Assembly: GCA_020636325.1 (NCBI GenBank) | Contig: JACJYC010000002.1 | Location: forward strand, 310,001 to 374,000 | DNA: 64,000 bases | Source of the DNA: Lewinellaceae bacterium | GTDB taxonomy: Bacteria > Bacteroidota > Bacteroidia > Chitinophagales > Saprospiraceae | Reading direction: 5' to 3' | Shown here: in pieces, positions 9,403-17,559 of the stretch | Position numbering within the stretch: the first letter of the stretch is position 1 | Layout of the letters: each line of letters begins with the position of its first letter | Notes under the pieces: model-generated | Database searches by the model: none | What the model was told of the DNA's origin: nothing | The model's input: the letters and a program-made list of their open reading frames with translations, nothing else | Position numbers and translations under genes: made by a program

Positions 9403-11481
9403 ATGCAAAGGCTATTCATTCTTATTTTATTGCTTACATCGTTCGCCGGTTCTCTACGCGCGCAGGACCGGAATGCATCGACCGATATCTTCTGGGATAC
9501 CTGGGGCGTGCCGCACATTTATGCACCCAACGACGAACAATTGTTCTACGCGTTCGGATGGGCGCAGATGCAAAGCCACGGCAACCTCATTCTTGAACTG
9601 TATGGAAAATCCAGGGGAAAAGCGGCCTCCTACTGGGGTGAAAAATACCTCCAGAATGATATCCTGGTCAACACCATGGGATTCCCGAAACTGGCCGAAG
9701 AATGGTACGAACAACAAGAGGGCCCCTGGAAGAAAAATTACAGCGCATTCGTCAAAGGCATGAACGCCTACGCCAATGCTCACCTGGACTCGCTGGACGC
9801 CGGCAAGCGGGTCGTGCTGCCCCTCGAACCCAAGGACGTCATCCAACACTATCTGTTTGTGATCTACGCGGATTTTGTGGGCGGCGGCGATCTCGGACAG
9901 GCGCAACGTTGGGGCGAGCGCGGATCCAATACATGGGCCATCGCTCCGTCAAAGTCGGAAAACGGCCATGCCATGCTGGTCCAGAACCCGCACCTGCCCT
10001 GGGAGGACGAATTCCTGTTCTATGAAGCGCACCTGAATACGCCGGGGCACAATATCTACGGCGCAACAGTGGTCGGTTTTCCGACCATCGGCATCGGGTT
10101 CAACGAAAACCTGGGCTGGAGCCATACCAACAATACCATCGACAATTCGGACCTGTACGAACTGGAGCTTACCGAAAACGGATATATGCTGGACGGCGCC
10201 GAAAAAGCCTTTGACAGCTCAACGGTTCAGATCGAAGTAAAAAACAGCGACGGATCGAAACGCATGCAGGATATTCAGGTCCTGCGCTCCGTTCAGGGCC
10301 CGGTGATCAAGAAGTCCGGCAATAAAGCGCTGGCTATCCGAATGCCGGGGTACGACCGCCCATTTGCAGCCGTTGAGTGGTGGCAAATGGCATCCGCTTC
10401 GAGCTTTGATGAGTTCGAAACCGCGCTGAAGGCCGTCCAGATCCCGTTCTTCAACGTCATGTATGCCGACAAGGCCGGCAATATTTTCTACCTGTTCAAC
10501 GGACAGGTCCCCAAACGGGCCAGCGGCGACTGGGCCTTCTGGCACAACATCATTCCGGGCAATAAATCGGAATACGTCTGGACGGATGTCCACCCGTATG
10601 AAGACCTGCCCAAGATCAAAAATCCCGAACAGGGTTGGTTGCAGAATGCCAACGATCCGCCCTGGACGAGTACCTTCCCGATGAAGCTCGATCCGAAGAA
10701 ATTCCCGCCCTATATGTCCCCCGTCGAAATGGGGTTCCGGCCCCAGCGGTCGGTCCGGATGCTGGATGAGGATAAATCGATCACCTTTGACGAACTGGTG
10801 GAATACAAGTTGTCGACCCGGATGGAACTCGCCGACCGCATCCTGGATGACCTGTTTGCCGCCATCGACGACAAATCAAGCGACCTGGCCAAAGAAGCCA
10901 AGACCGTTCTGGAAAATTGGGACCGGGAGGCCGACAACGACAGCAAAGGCGCCCTGCTCTTTTACAACTGGGCCCGCAAAATGCGCTTCTGGAACCAGGC
11001 CACCTTCAAAACGCCCTGGAGCCTGGCGGAGGCCCGCACCACGCCCGACGGATTGGCGGATCCCGCCGCTGCCGTGAAAACGCTGGAGGAAGCCGCCAAT
11101 GAGATCAAGACCAATTACGGCAGCCTGGATATCCCCTGGGGAGACGTCTACCGGATACAATACAACGGTCTCGATCTGCCCGGCAACGGCGCCGACGGAT
11201 CGGTCGGCGTATTCCGGGTAGCCTGGCCGGGCGGCATGGAAAACGGAAAAATGAAGATCGGCGGCGGCGATTCCTGGGTTTCCGTTATTGAGTTCGGGGA
11301 TAAGGTCCGGGCCAAGGTATTGCTCAGCTACGGCAACTCCACGCAGCGCAAAAGCCCGCACAACGGCGATCAGTTGAAGCTGTTCTCCGAAAAGCAACTG
11401 CGGGATGCCTGGATCTACCGCGAGGATGTGGTCCGGCATATGGAGAAGAGCGAAACGCTGGGCAAAGTGCCGAAGGACTGA
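9403..11481 (+). CDS. Penicillin acylase family protein (Ntn hydrolase)
   Basis: 692 residues from ATG 9403; the same frame is open from 9304, but that would overlap the preceding gene and place the signal peptide (MQRLFILILLLTSFAGSLRAQ) internally. Penicillin/cephalosporin/AHL acylases are made as a precursor that cuts itself before a Ser, which becomes the N-terminal nucleophile of the beta chain; here RGSNTWA places it at about Ser175. DTWGVPHIYA at the mature N-terminus is typical of the alpha chain. The protein would act in the periplasm or outside on amide-linked acyl groups: beta-lactams, acyl-homoserine lactones or lipopeptides. The substrate cannot be told from sequence. Confidence 0.9.
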   Translation: MQRLFILILLLTSFAGSLRAQDRNASTDIFWDTWGVPHIYAPNDEQLFYAFGWAQMQSHGNLILELYGKSRGKAASYWGEKYLQNDILVNTMGFPKLAEEWYEQQEGPWKKNYSAFVKGMNAYANAHLDSLDAGKRVVLPLEPKDVIQHYLFVIYADFVGGGDLGQAQRWGERGSNTWAIAPSKSENGHAMLVQNPHLPWEDEFLFYEAHLNTPGHNIYGATVVGFPTIGIGFNENLGWSHTNNTIDNSDLYELELTENGYMLDGAEKAFDSSTVQIEVKNSDGSKRMQDIQVLRSVQGPVIKKSGNKALAIRMPGYDRPFAAVEWWQMASASSFDEFETALKAVQIPFFNVMYADKAGNIFYLFNGQVPKRASGDWAFWHNIIPGNKSEYVWTDVHPYEDLPKIKNPEQGWLQNANDPPWTSTFPMKLDPKKFPPYMSPVEMGFRPQRSVRMLDEDKSITFDELVEYKLSTRMELADRILDDLFAAIDDKSSDLAKEAKTVLENWDREADNDSKGALLFYNWARKMRFWNQATFKTPWSLAEARTTPDGLADPAAAVKTLEEAANEIKTNYGSLDIPWGDVYRIQYNGLDLPGNGADGSVGVFRVAWPGGMENGKMKIGGGDSWVSVIEFGDKVRAKVLLSYGNSTQRKSPHNGDQLKLFSEKQLRDAWIYREDVVRHMEKSETLGKVPKD

Positions 11482-11526
11482 TGGGGTGAAAATTCAAAAC
11501 CGGTTAAAAATCATAAAAACACTTAA

Positions 11527-12579
11527 ATGAAAACCATAAAGGGACCCGCCATTTTCCTGGCGCAATTCATGGGCGATCAACCGCCTTTCAACAGTCTGGA
11601 CAGCATTTGCAAATACATGGCCGGCCTCGGCTACAAAGGGGTGCAGATCCCTACCTGGGACGACCGGCTGATCGACCTGCAGAAAGCGGCTGAAAGCAAA
11701 ACCTACTGCGACGAACTCAAAGGCCGGGTTGCTGCCCACGGCCTGGAGATCACCGAGCTTTCCACCCACCTTCAGGGGCAATTGGTGGCCGTCCATCCGG
11801 CGTATGACAGCATGTTTGACGGATTCGCGCCTGCCGCGGTCCACGGCAATTCCAAAGCCAGAACCGAATGGGCCGTCCAGCAACTGAAATGGGCCGCAAA
11901 AGCCAGCCGGAACCTGGGCCTCGACGCGCACGTTACCTTCAGCGGCGCGCTGCTGTGGCCGTTCATGTACCCGTGGCCCCAACGCCCGGCCGGCCTGGTG
12001 GAAATGGGCTTCAAGGAACTGGCGGCGCGCTGGAAACCCATCCTGGATGTATTCGACGAACAGGGCGTTGATGCCTGCTACGAACTCCACCCGGGTGAGG
12101 ACCTCCACGACGGCATCTCCTTCGAAATGTTCGTGGAGGAATTGAAAGGCCACCCGAGGGCCTGCATCAATTACGACCCGAGCCATTTTATCCTGCAGGC
12201 GCTCGATTATCTCGAATTCATCGACCTGTACCACGACCGCATCAAGGCGTTCCATGTAAAGGATGCCGAATTCAATCCCACCGGCCGGCAAGGCGCTTAC
12301 GGCGGCTTCCAGGGGTGGGTCAACCGGGCGGGCCGGTTCCGCTCCCTCGGCGACGGTCAGGTGGACTTTATCGGCATTTTCAGCAAGCTGAGCCAGTACG
12401 ACTACGGCTCCTGGGCCGTCCTCGAATGGGAATGCTGCATCAAGAGCCCGGAACAAGGCGCGGCTGAAGGCGCACCTTTCATCAGCGACCACATCATCCA
12501 GGTCACTGAAAAGGCTTTTGACGATTTTGCAGGCGGCGGCATAGATGAAGCCGGCAACCGGAAAATACTGGGCCTTTAG
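11527..12579 (+). CDS. Sugar phosphate isomerase/epimerase (xylose isomerase-like TIM barrel)
   Basis: 350 residues. The AP endonuclease 2/xylose isomerase-like fold is recognised from the spacing of candidate metal ligands: Glu in CYELHPGED, Asp in NYDPSHF, His in FHVKDAEF and Glu in VLEWECC. Such proteins isomerise or epimerise sugars and often pair with Gfo/Idh/MocA dehydrogenases, one of which lies at 8168. No signal peptide, so cytosolic. It follows the acylase gene by 45 bp and may be cotranscribed. Exact substrate unknown. Confidence 0.9.
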   Translation: MKTIKGPAIFLAQFMGDQPPFNSLDSICKYMAGLGYKGVQIPTWDDRLIDLQKAAESKTYCDELKGRVAAHGLEITELSTHLQGQLVAVHPAYDSMFDGFAPAAVHGNSKARTEWAVQQLKWAAKASRNLGLDAHVTFSGALLWPFMYPWPQRPAGLVEMGFKELAARWKPILDVFDEQGVDACYELHPGEDLHDGISFEMFVEELKGHPRACINYDPSHFILQALDYLEFIDLYHDRIKAFHVKDAEFNPTGRQGAYGGFQGWVNRAGRFRSLGDGQVDFIGIFSKLSQYDYGSWAVLEWECCIKSPEQGAAEGAPFISDHIIQVTEKAFDDFAGGGIDEAGNRKILGL

Positions 12580-12598
12580 GCCCACAAAAAATATTTGA

Positions 12599-13024
12599 AT
12601 GAACCCGTCCGAACAGGATAAGGCGATTCTTGAACAGGCTTACCTGGAAGCGATTTACCAGATTGACGAGCCGCGGATGGCGATGATCCCCGGCGTTGCC
12701 AATGAGGTTTTGGTGGACCTGCTGGAATACCACAGGATCGACAACTGGGCCGTCATTACGGCTGATAATCCGCAATCCGAATTGTTGCCGGATGACGAAA
12801 ACCTCAAGCGCTACCAGTCCCTCCGGGAGGAGGTCGAAGCCATGAACCGGATCGCCTTACCCGGTTTCGGACTGGACCGGCACGGCCAATGGCCGCCCGA
12901 GCGGAACCTGCTGATCCTGGGGCTGTCCGGAGAAGAAGCCGCAGCCCTGGGCCGGAAATACGGCCAGCTGGCCATCGTTTGGGGCGGGCCGGAAGGCGCC
13001 GGAGAAGTATTGTGGTGCCAATAA
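12599..13024 (+). CDS. DUF3293 domain-containing protein
   Basis: 141 residues, no signal peptide or membrane segment. The order of features matches DUF3293: an N-terminal helix with Y-x-x-A-x-Y, an AVITADNPQS-like strand near residue 50, then GQWPPERNLLILGLS and a C-terminal YGQLAIVWGGPEG. Function unknown in the family. It ends 4 bp before the DNA ligase gene, so translation is probably coupled and the two may be functionally linked. Confidence 0.75.
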   Translation: MNPSEQDKAILEQAYLEAIYQIDEPRMAMIPGVANEVLVDLLEYHRIDNWAVITADNPQSELLPDDENLKRYQSLREEVEAMNRIALPGFGLDRHGQWPPERNLLILGLSGEEAAALGRKYGQLAIVWGGPEGAGEVLWCQ

Positions 13025-13028
13025 CGCG

Positions 13029-14609
13029 ATGAAGCGATTTGCCGATCTGTTTGACCGCCTGGACCAGACGACGAAAACCAATGAGAAAGTCGATGCGCTG
13101 GCCGGGTACTTCCGGGAAACAACAGATGAAGACCGGATGTGGGCCATTGCCCTGCTCAGTCACCGCAGGCCCAAACGGACCGTCAGCACTACCCGGCTGC
13201 GGGAATGGGCGGCTGAGCGCGCGGGATTGCCGCTTTGGCTTTTCGAAGAATCTTACCATGTGGTCGGCGACCTGGCCGAGACCATTGCCCTCACCCTGCC
13301 CGAATCCGGGGCCTACAGCGACCAATCCCTCACTTACTGGATCAACTATATCCGAAGCCTGGGCGACCTGGAAGAAGCCGAAAAGAAGGAAAAGATCCTT
13401 TCGGCCTGGGACCAGCTCGAAAAGCGGGAGCGCTTCGTATTCAACAAGCTGATCACCGGCGGTTTCAGGGTCGGGGTTTCCCAGTTGCTGGTGGTAAGGG
13501 CATTGGCCCGGTTCACCGGGATCGGGGAAAGCGCAATCGCCCACCGGCTGATGGGCGCCTGGAGCCCCGACGATACCCTCTTCAAAGACCTGCTGCTGGC
13601 GGACGACCCGGTCGCAGACCTTTCCAAGCCCTACCCGTTTTTCCTGGCTTATCAGTTGGAATCGGCCGTGTCGGACCTCGGTCCGCCCGACGACTGGCAG
13701 GCAGAGTACAAGTGGGACGGCATCCGGGGGCAGCTCATTGTGCGAAACGGCGAACTCTTCGTCTGGTCGCGCGGAGAGGAACTGCTCACCGATAAATTCC
13801 CGGAATACCATGCCCTGGCTTCAGCGCTGCCCGACGGTACGGTACTGGACGGCGAAATCCTGCCGTTCAGGGACGGCATGCCGCTGCCGTTCGGCGTGCT
13901 CCAGACCCGGATCGGCCGGAAGAACCTCACCCGCAAACACCTGGAATCAGCGCCCGTCATCTGCATGGCCTACGACCTGCTGGAATGGGGCGGCCGCGAT
14001 ATCCGGGAGCAACCGCTTGCCGAACGGCGGAAATTGCTCGAAAACCTGCTGGCGACCACCCCGGATCAACCTGTGCTCCGCATATCGCCGGTCATCGGGT
14101 TTGACCATTGGGGCAACCTCGCGGAGATTCGCGAAAAAGCCCGCGACGAAGGCAGCGAAGGCATCATGCTCAAGCGAAAGGATTCGCCCTACCGCGCGGG
14201 TAGAAAAAAAGGCGACTGGTGGAAATGGAAAGTGGACCCGCTGACGGTGGATGCCGTCATGATCTATGCCCAGCGCGGGCACGGCCGAAGGGCCAACCTG
14301 TACACCGATTTCACTTTTGCGGTATGGGACGGCGACCAGCTGGTGCCGTTTACCAAGGCTTATTCCGGGTTGACGGACGCTGAGTTCGGCGAGTTGACCG
14401 CCTGGGTCAATAAACATACGCTGGAACGGTTCGGGCCGGTACGCAGCGTAACCCCGTTCCACGTTTTCGAGATCGCTTTTGAAGGCATTCAGGAATCTTC
14501 CCGCCACAAAAGCGGGGTGGCGTTGCGTTTTCCGAGGATGTTGCGGTGGCGAAAGGATAAAAAAGCAGAAGAGGCCAATACGCTGGCGGATCTGAAGGCA
14601 TTGCTGTAA
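13029..14609 (+). CDS. ATP-dependent DNA ligase
   Basis: 526 residues. The N-terminal 200 residues are the DNA-binding region of ligase I-type enzymes. The adenylation domain carries motif I EYKWDGIRGQ with the AMP-accepting Lys at about position 228, motif III VLDGEILPF, motif IV EGIMLKRKDSPY and motif V WWKWKVDP. A C-terminal OB domain follows (VDAVMIYAQRGHGRRANLYTDF is typical). Bacterial ligases of this length are often encoded with a ligase-associated exonuclease, an Lhr-like helicase and a phosphoesterase; none is visible here, only the DUF3293 gene just upstream. It is a repair ligase beside the essential NAD-dependent LigA, not a replacement (family knowledge). Confidence 0.95.
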   Translation: MKRFADLFDRLDQTTKTNEKVDALAGYFRETTDEDRMWAIALLSHRRPKRTVSTTRLREWAAERAGLPLWLFEESYHVVGDLAETIALTLPESGAYSDQSLTYWINYIRSLGDLEEAEKKEKILSAWDQLEKRERFVFNKLITGGFRVGVSQLLVVRALARFTGIGESAIAHRLMGAWSPDDTLFKDLLLADDPVADLSKPYPFFLAYQLESAVSDLGPPDDWQAEYKWDGIRGQLIVRNGELFVWSRGEELLTDKFPEYHALASALPDGTVLDGEILPFRDGMPLPFGVLQTRIGRKNLTRKHLESAPVICMAYDLLEWGGRDIREQPLAERRKLLENLLATTPDQPVLRISPVIGFDHWGNLAEIREKARDEGSEGIMLKRKDSPYRAGRKKGDWWKWKVDPLTVDAVMIYAQRGHGRRANLYTDFTFAVWDGDQLVPFTKAYSGLTDAEFGELTAWVNKHTLERFGPVRSVTPFHVFEIAFEGIQESSRHKSGVALRFPRMLRWRKDKKAEEANTLADLKALL

Positions 14610-14617
14610 AACGCAGA

Positions 14618-14650
14618 AAGGTCAAGCCATCAAAGACTTGACCTTCCTTT
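14618..14650. terminator. Bidirectional hairpin between convergent genes
   Basis: AAGGTCAAG (14618-14626) pairs perfectly with CTTGACCTT (14637-14645) around a 10-nt loop and is followed by CCTTT on the plus strand; the other strand reads a short run of T as well. It lies 9 bp after the ligase stop and between that gene and the convergent sigma factor gene. Confidence 0.6.
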
Positions 14651-14716
14651 ACCGCTTAATGATCCCGATATATAACGCCGGCAAACTTGCCGGTATTATC
14701 GCAATCCGATAAAAAA

Positions 14717-15244
14717 TTATGCTCTGCGTTCTTTTGAAGCCGAAAAGAACATTTTTTGCAGTTTTTTCCGTGCAAAAAAGATCCGGCTCTTGATGGTACC
14801 CAGCGGAGAATCCAGTTCTTCCGCGATTTCGTCGTACTTGTAGCCCTCAAACGCCATCATGAAGGGCTTCCGGAAGTCTTCGGGAAGCTGATCGACCATG
14901 CCCATGAGCTCACCCATGGTTACGGTCTCCTCACCGTCGTTTTCAACCAGCCGGTCCCCGCTATTGATGTAATAGTTGTTGGGCGTCTGGTCGATGATGA
15001 GGTTGCGGCGCACTTTTTTCCGGTAATTGTTGATGAAGATATTCCGCATAATGGTCACGGCCCAGGCCTTGAAATTGGTGCCCTGGTTGTATTTGTCGGC
15101 GTTCGTGATGATCCTCAAAGCCGTGTCCTGATATAAGTCTTCAGCATCATCGAGATTACCTGTCAGTTTGAGAGAAAAGGCGCGCAAAGAACTACTAATG
15201 CGTTCGAGTTGTTCTTGCATTTGGTTTTGCATTGCGTAGATCAT
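14717..15244 (-). CDS. RNA polymerase ECF sigma factor
   Basis: 175 residues from ATG 15244 (an in-frame TTG at 15265 would add seven). Region 2 is seen in LTGNLDDAEDLYQDTALRI and FKAWAVTIMRNIFINNYRK, region 4 in LPEDFRKPFMMAFEGYKYDEIAEELDSPLGTIKSRIFFARKKLQ. No anti-sigma gene is adjacent. A good Bacteroidota promoter lies just upstream (15276-15307). Proteins of this pattern are widespread single ECF factors in Bacteroidota; the regulon is unknown. Confidence 0.93.
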   Translation of the reverse strand: MIYAMQNQMQEQLERISSSLRAFSLKLTGNLDDAEDLYQDTALRIITNADKYNQGTNFKAWAVTIMRNIFINNYRKKVRRNLIIDQTPNNYYINSGDRLVENDGEETVTMGELMGMVDQLPEDFRKPFMMAFEGYKYDEIAEELDSPLGTIKSRIFFARKKLQKMFFSASKERRA

Positions 15245-15275
15245 GTCGGTGATATTGTTTTGCAATTATTTTTTA

Positions 15276-15307
15276 CAAATTTAATGTATAGACATCTTTT
15301 TTGCAAA
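15276..15307 (-). promoter_or_regulatory. Bacteroidota-type promoter for the ECF sigma gene
   Basis: On the minus strand TTTG (15307-15304) is followed after 20 bp by TAAATTTG (15283-15276), matching TTTG-N19/21-TAnnTTTG. The predicted transcript would begin around 15268, about 25 nt before ATG 15244, which also argues for that start codon over TTG 15265. Confidence 0.6.
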
Positions 15308-15523
15308 AAAAATTATCTATTTAGAATGAATTCAGCAAAAATAGTGCCTGAACTGTCCGCCTGACACCATGTCAGGCCTCAAGTGTTAAAATTTTTAACA
15401 GTTTTAAACTAAACTAAACAGCAAGTGTATATTAGTAATGTACGTGGTTTCGGTGATGTGCGGTTTCAGGTAACTCCCGGACCCTCGGAGAGGACGAATG
15501 CAGGATAACAAAAATAAAGACTG

Positions 15524-16069
15524 ATGGGCGGCCCGAAGGATGCACCGCAAAATGAGCAAAATGGCATGACCAAACAGCAGATCTTTCTCGCTGACAATCT
15601 GCGCTATTTGCGCAAGCAACAAAACCTGAGTCAGGAAGAACTGGCTTCCAAGGTTGGCCTGAACCGCGGTAACGTCGCCTCTTATGAAAACGGAACAGCC
15701 GAGCCCAAATTGTGCAATTTGCTCAAGTTGGCGGATATTTTCGGCGTTTCCATGTCGGATATGATATTGAAGGACCTCAGCCGCTATCAACACACCAATG
15801 GGCAATACCCCGTCCTGTGCAAGGAAAAGCTGGCCAAACTGGAGTTCCTGCTCCAGGAAACCGTGACCCTGCGGGAATTCCTGGAAGGCCTCAGCAAGTG
15901 CACGGAATACAACAAGAACAAACTGGAAGACGATCAGCTCTCCAACGAAGTCCGGTTCATGATCCATTGTTCGGACCAGATTTTTGAAGCGGCCGTCAAG
16001 TTGCTGACCCACAACCAGGAATTGCTCAGTTTCTTTCCCTCGGATGTTCCCTTTCCTCAGTCAGCCTGA
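15524..16069 (+). CDS. XRE-family HTH transcriptional regulator
   Basis: 181 residues. A helix-turn-helix of the Cro/CI type spans about residues 20-80 (LRYLRKQQNLSQEELASKVGLNRGNVASYENG). The remaining 100 residues are helical and charged, with no recognised ligand-binding domain, and probably mediate oligomerisation. The first ATG is used; an internal ATG (MTKQQIF) would remove 14 unstructured residues. It is divergent to the ECF sigma gene, with 258 bp between them that contain the sigma promoter. Target genes unknown. Confidence 0.9.
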   Translation: MGGPKDAPQNEQNGMTKQQIFLADNLRYLRKQQNLSQEELASKVGLNRGNVASYENGTAEPKLCNLLKLADIFGVSMSDMILKDLSRYQHTNGQYPVLCKEKLAKLEFLLQETVTLREFLEGLSKCTEYNKNKLEDDQLSNEVRFMIHCSDQIFEAAVKLLTHNQELLSFFPSDVPFPQSA

Positions 16070-16145
16070 CCATTTCGTAAAATGACGGCCGGGTTGCCTT
16101 GCTTTTCTCCCGGTAAAGGGCTATTTTTATCGGCGTAATCATCCC

Positions 16146-17063
16146 ATGAACATGAAACGAATTGCTGCGCTGGCCATTTGCTGGGCAATTTACGCCCTCC
16201 CTCTATTCTCCAATCAGGACGATATTTTCATTAACGCAAGTTTCGAAGAAGTGCGCGCCCTTGCCGGAAAGGAAGGGAAATTATTCCTGGTCCATTTCCG
16301 GGCAAGTTGGTGCATGCCCTGCCTGTGGATGGAAGAGAACACTTTTTCCGACGAATCGGTAGCCGATTATCTGCGCCGGAATTACGTATCGCTGAAGGTG
16401 GACATCGACGATGCCGCCGGCCGGGCGCTGCAAAAGCGGTTTGACGTCAACGCCCTCCCGACGATCCTGGTCTTCAGCGCGCAAGGCCAGCTGCTTGATC
16501 GCCTGGACGCCGCATTGGAACCCCAGCCTTTTCGCCGCTACCTGGAAAGGTTCAACCAACCCCGGCACCGCATCGGTCAGGGATACGCCGACACCGGCCC
16601 CGTACTGGCCACGCCTGTCGCCCGGTTGCCCGTATATCGCCCTCCGCTGATCCCGGAGAATGATCCGCAGCCGGCTTCCCAGTCCGCTCAACCCCTTGCA
16701 AATCACCCGCCGGCCAGGCCTGCACTGCTGAACGCCGGTTATGCGCCGCCATCCGCCGGCCGGCCTGAGGCGCCGCAACATTATGAAGCGTCAACTACCC
16801 CGAGTTTTACCCCCAGAAGCGATAAGGTCTTTTCCATCCAGCTCGGCATATACTCGGATTACCAAAATGCCCTTCGCGCGGTCGCCGGGTACGAAAACCG
16901 GTTCAAGGAGCACGAAGTGCAATTGATCGCCTTCCGGCAGGACGGCAAGCTGGTCTACCGCATACTGATCGGCCGGTTCGGCCTGCTCAGCAAAGCCGAA
17001 GACTACCTCTTGTACCTCAACCGGAACGATGTGCGGGGGATTATCCGGGAGATTGGGAAATAA
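16146..17063 (+). CDS. Thioredoxin-like domain fused to a SPOR domain
   Basis: 305 residues. A signal peptide (about residues 1-23) leads into a thioredoxin-fold domain with active site CMPC in RASWCMPCLWMEENTF and the cis-Pro loop NALPTILVF. A proline-rich linker (about residues 145-215) connects to a C-terminal SPOR domain of about 75 residues (FSIQLGIYSDYQNALRAV ... YRILIGRFG). SPOR domains bind denuded peptidoglycan glycan strands at division septa, so this would be a periplasmic thiol oxidoreductase tethered to septal peptidoglycan (inference). Directly after the stop a heptamer repeat array begins. Confidence 0.88.
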   Translation: MNMKRIAALAICWAIYALPLFSNQDDIFINASFEEVRALAGKEGKLFLVHFRASWCMPCLWMEENTFSDESVADYLRRNYVSLKVDIDDAAGRALQKRFDVNALPTILVFSAQGQLLDRLDAALEPQPFRRYLERFNQPRHRIGQGYADTGPVLATPVARLPVYRPPLIPENDPQPASQSAQPLANHPPARPALLNAGYAPPSAGRPEAPQHYEASTTPSFTPRSDKVFSIQLGIYSDYQNALRAVAGYENRFKEHEVQLIAFRQDGKLVYRILIGRFGLLSKAEDYLLYLNRNDVRGIIREIGK

Positions 17064-17210
17064 AGTTGTAAGTTGTAAGTCGTAAGTTGTAAGTCGTAAG
17101 TCGTAAGTTGTAAGTCGTAAGTTGTAAGTCGTAAGTTGTAAGTCGTAAGTCGTAAGTCGTAAGTCGTAAGTCGTAAGTCGTAAGTTGTAAGTTGTAAGTT
17201 GTAAGTCGGG
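17064..17210. repeat. Heptamer tandem array, TAAGTYG family
   Basis: About 21 uninterrupted 7-bp units alternate between GTAAGTT and GTAAGTC. The array starts at the first base after a stop codon. The reverse complement of the same unit occurs at 17500-17525 and at 55995-56073. Confidence 0.95.
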
Positions 17211-17559
17211 AGTCGGGATCTCCTGAGCGTAGTCGAAGTTAAGTCGTAACGGCCCTTTCGCGTAACAAAAATGGACTTCTTCGATTTGCATTCGCAATGC
17301 GGATGCCTTTCCCCCTGATTGAGCTGCCCGGTACAGCGGTCCGTTAGGATCGCAATACCTGTAGCACCCCGGCAACGACGTAAGCCACCGGCCGGTAGGG
17401 CCGGTATATGAAGATCTGCAACGCCCGTTGAAATCCATGCTATCCATATTTAATGGGGCCGGTTCGGAATCGACCGATGTGGCCTCGAACGGGCTTTCGA
17501 CTTTCGACTTACAACTTACGACTAAACAATCCTACCTTTGTCCGGAAATCTGACGAGTC
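17211..17559. other. Gene-free stretch between opposed heptamer runs
   Basis: No convincing gene. After the heptamer array comes a CTCCTGAGCGTAGTCGAAG segment, then about 250 bp of moderate-GC sequence without start codons supported by composition, then short heptamer units in the opposite orientation (CTTACAACTTACGACT, 17507-17522), so the block is bounded by inverted copies of the same unit. A -7 box TACCTTTG (17533-17540) for hutI follows. Confidence 0.6.
17533..17540 (+). promoter_or_regulatory. -7 box TACCTTTG upstream of hutI
   Basis: TACCTTTG fits the Bacteroidota TAnnTTTG element and lies 19 bp before the hutI start codon. No good TTTG -33 element is seen at the usual distance, because heptamer repeats occupy that place. 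Confidence 0.45.

Noticed and set aside
16791..17447. 218-codon minus-strand open frame over the heptamer array
   Set aside because: Its middle is the translated TAAGTYG array (repeated LTTYDLR), and it overlaps the thioredoxin-SPOR gene; no protein signal.
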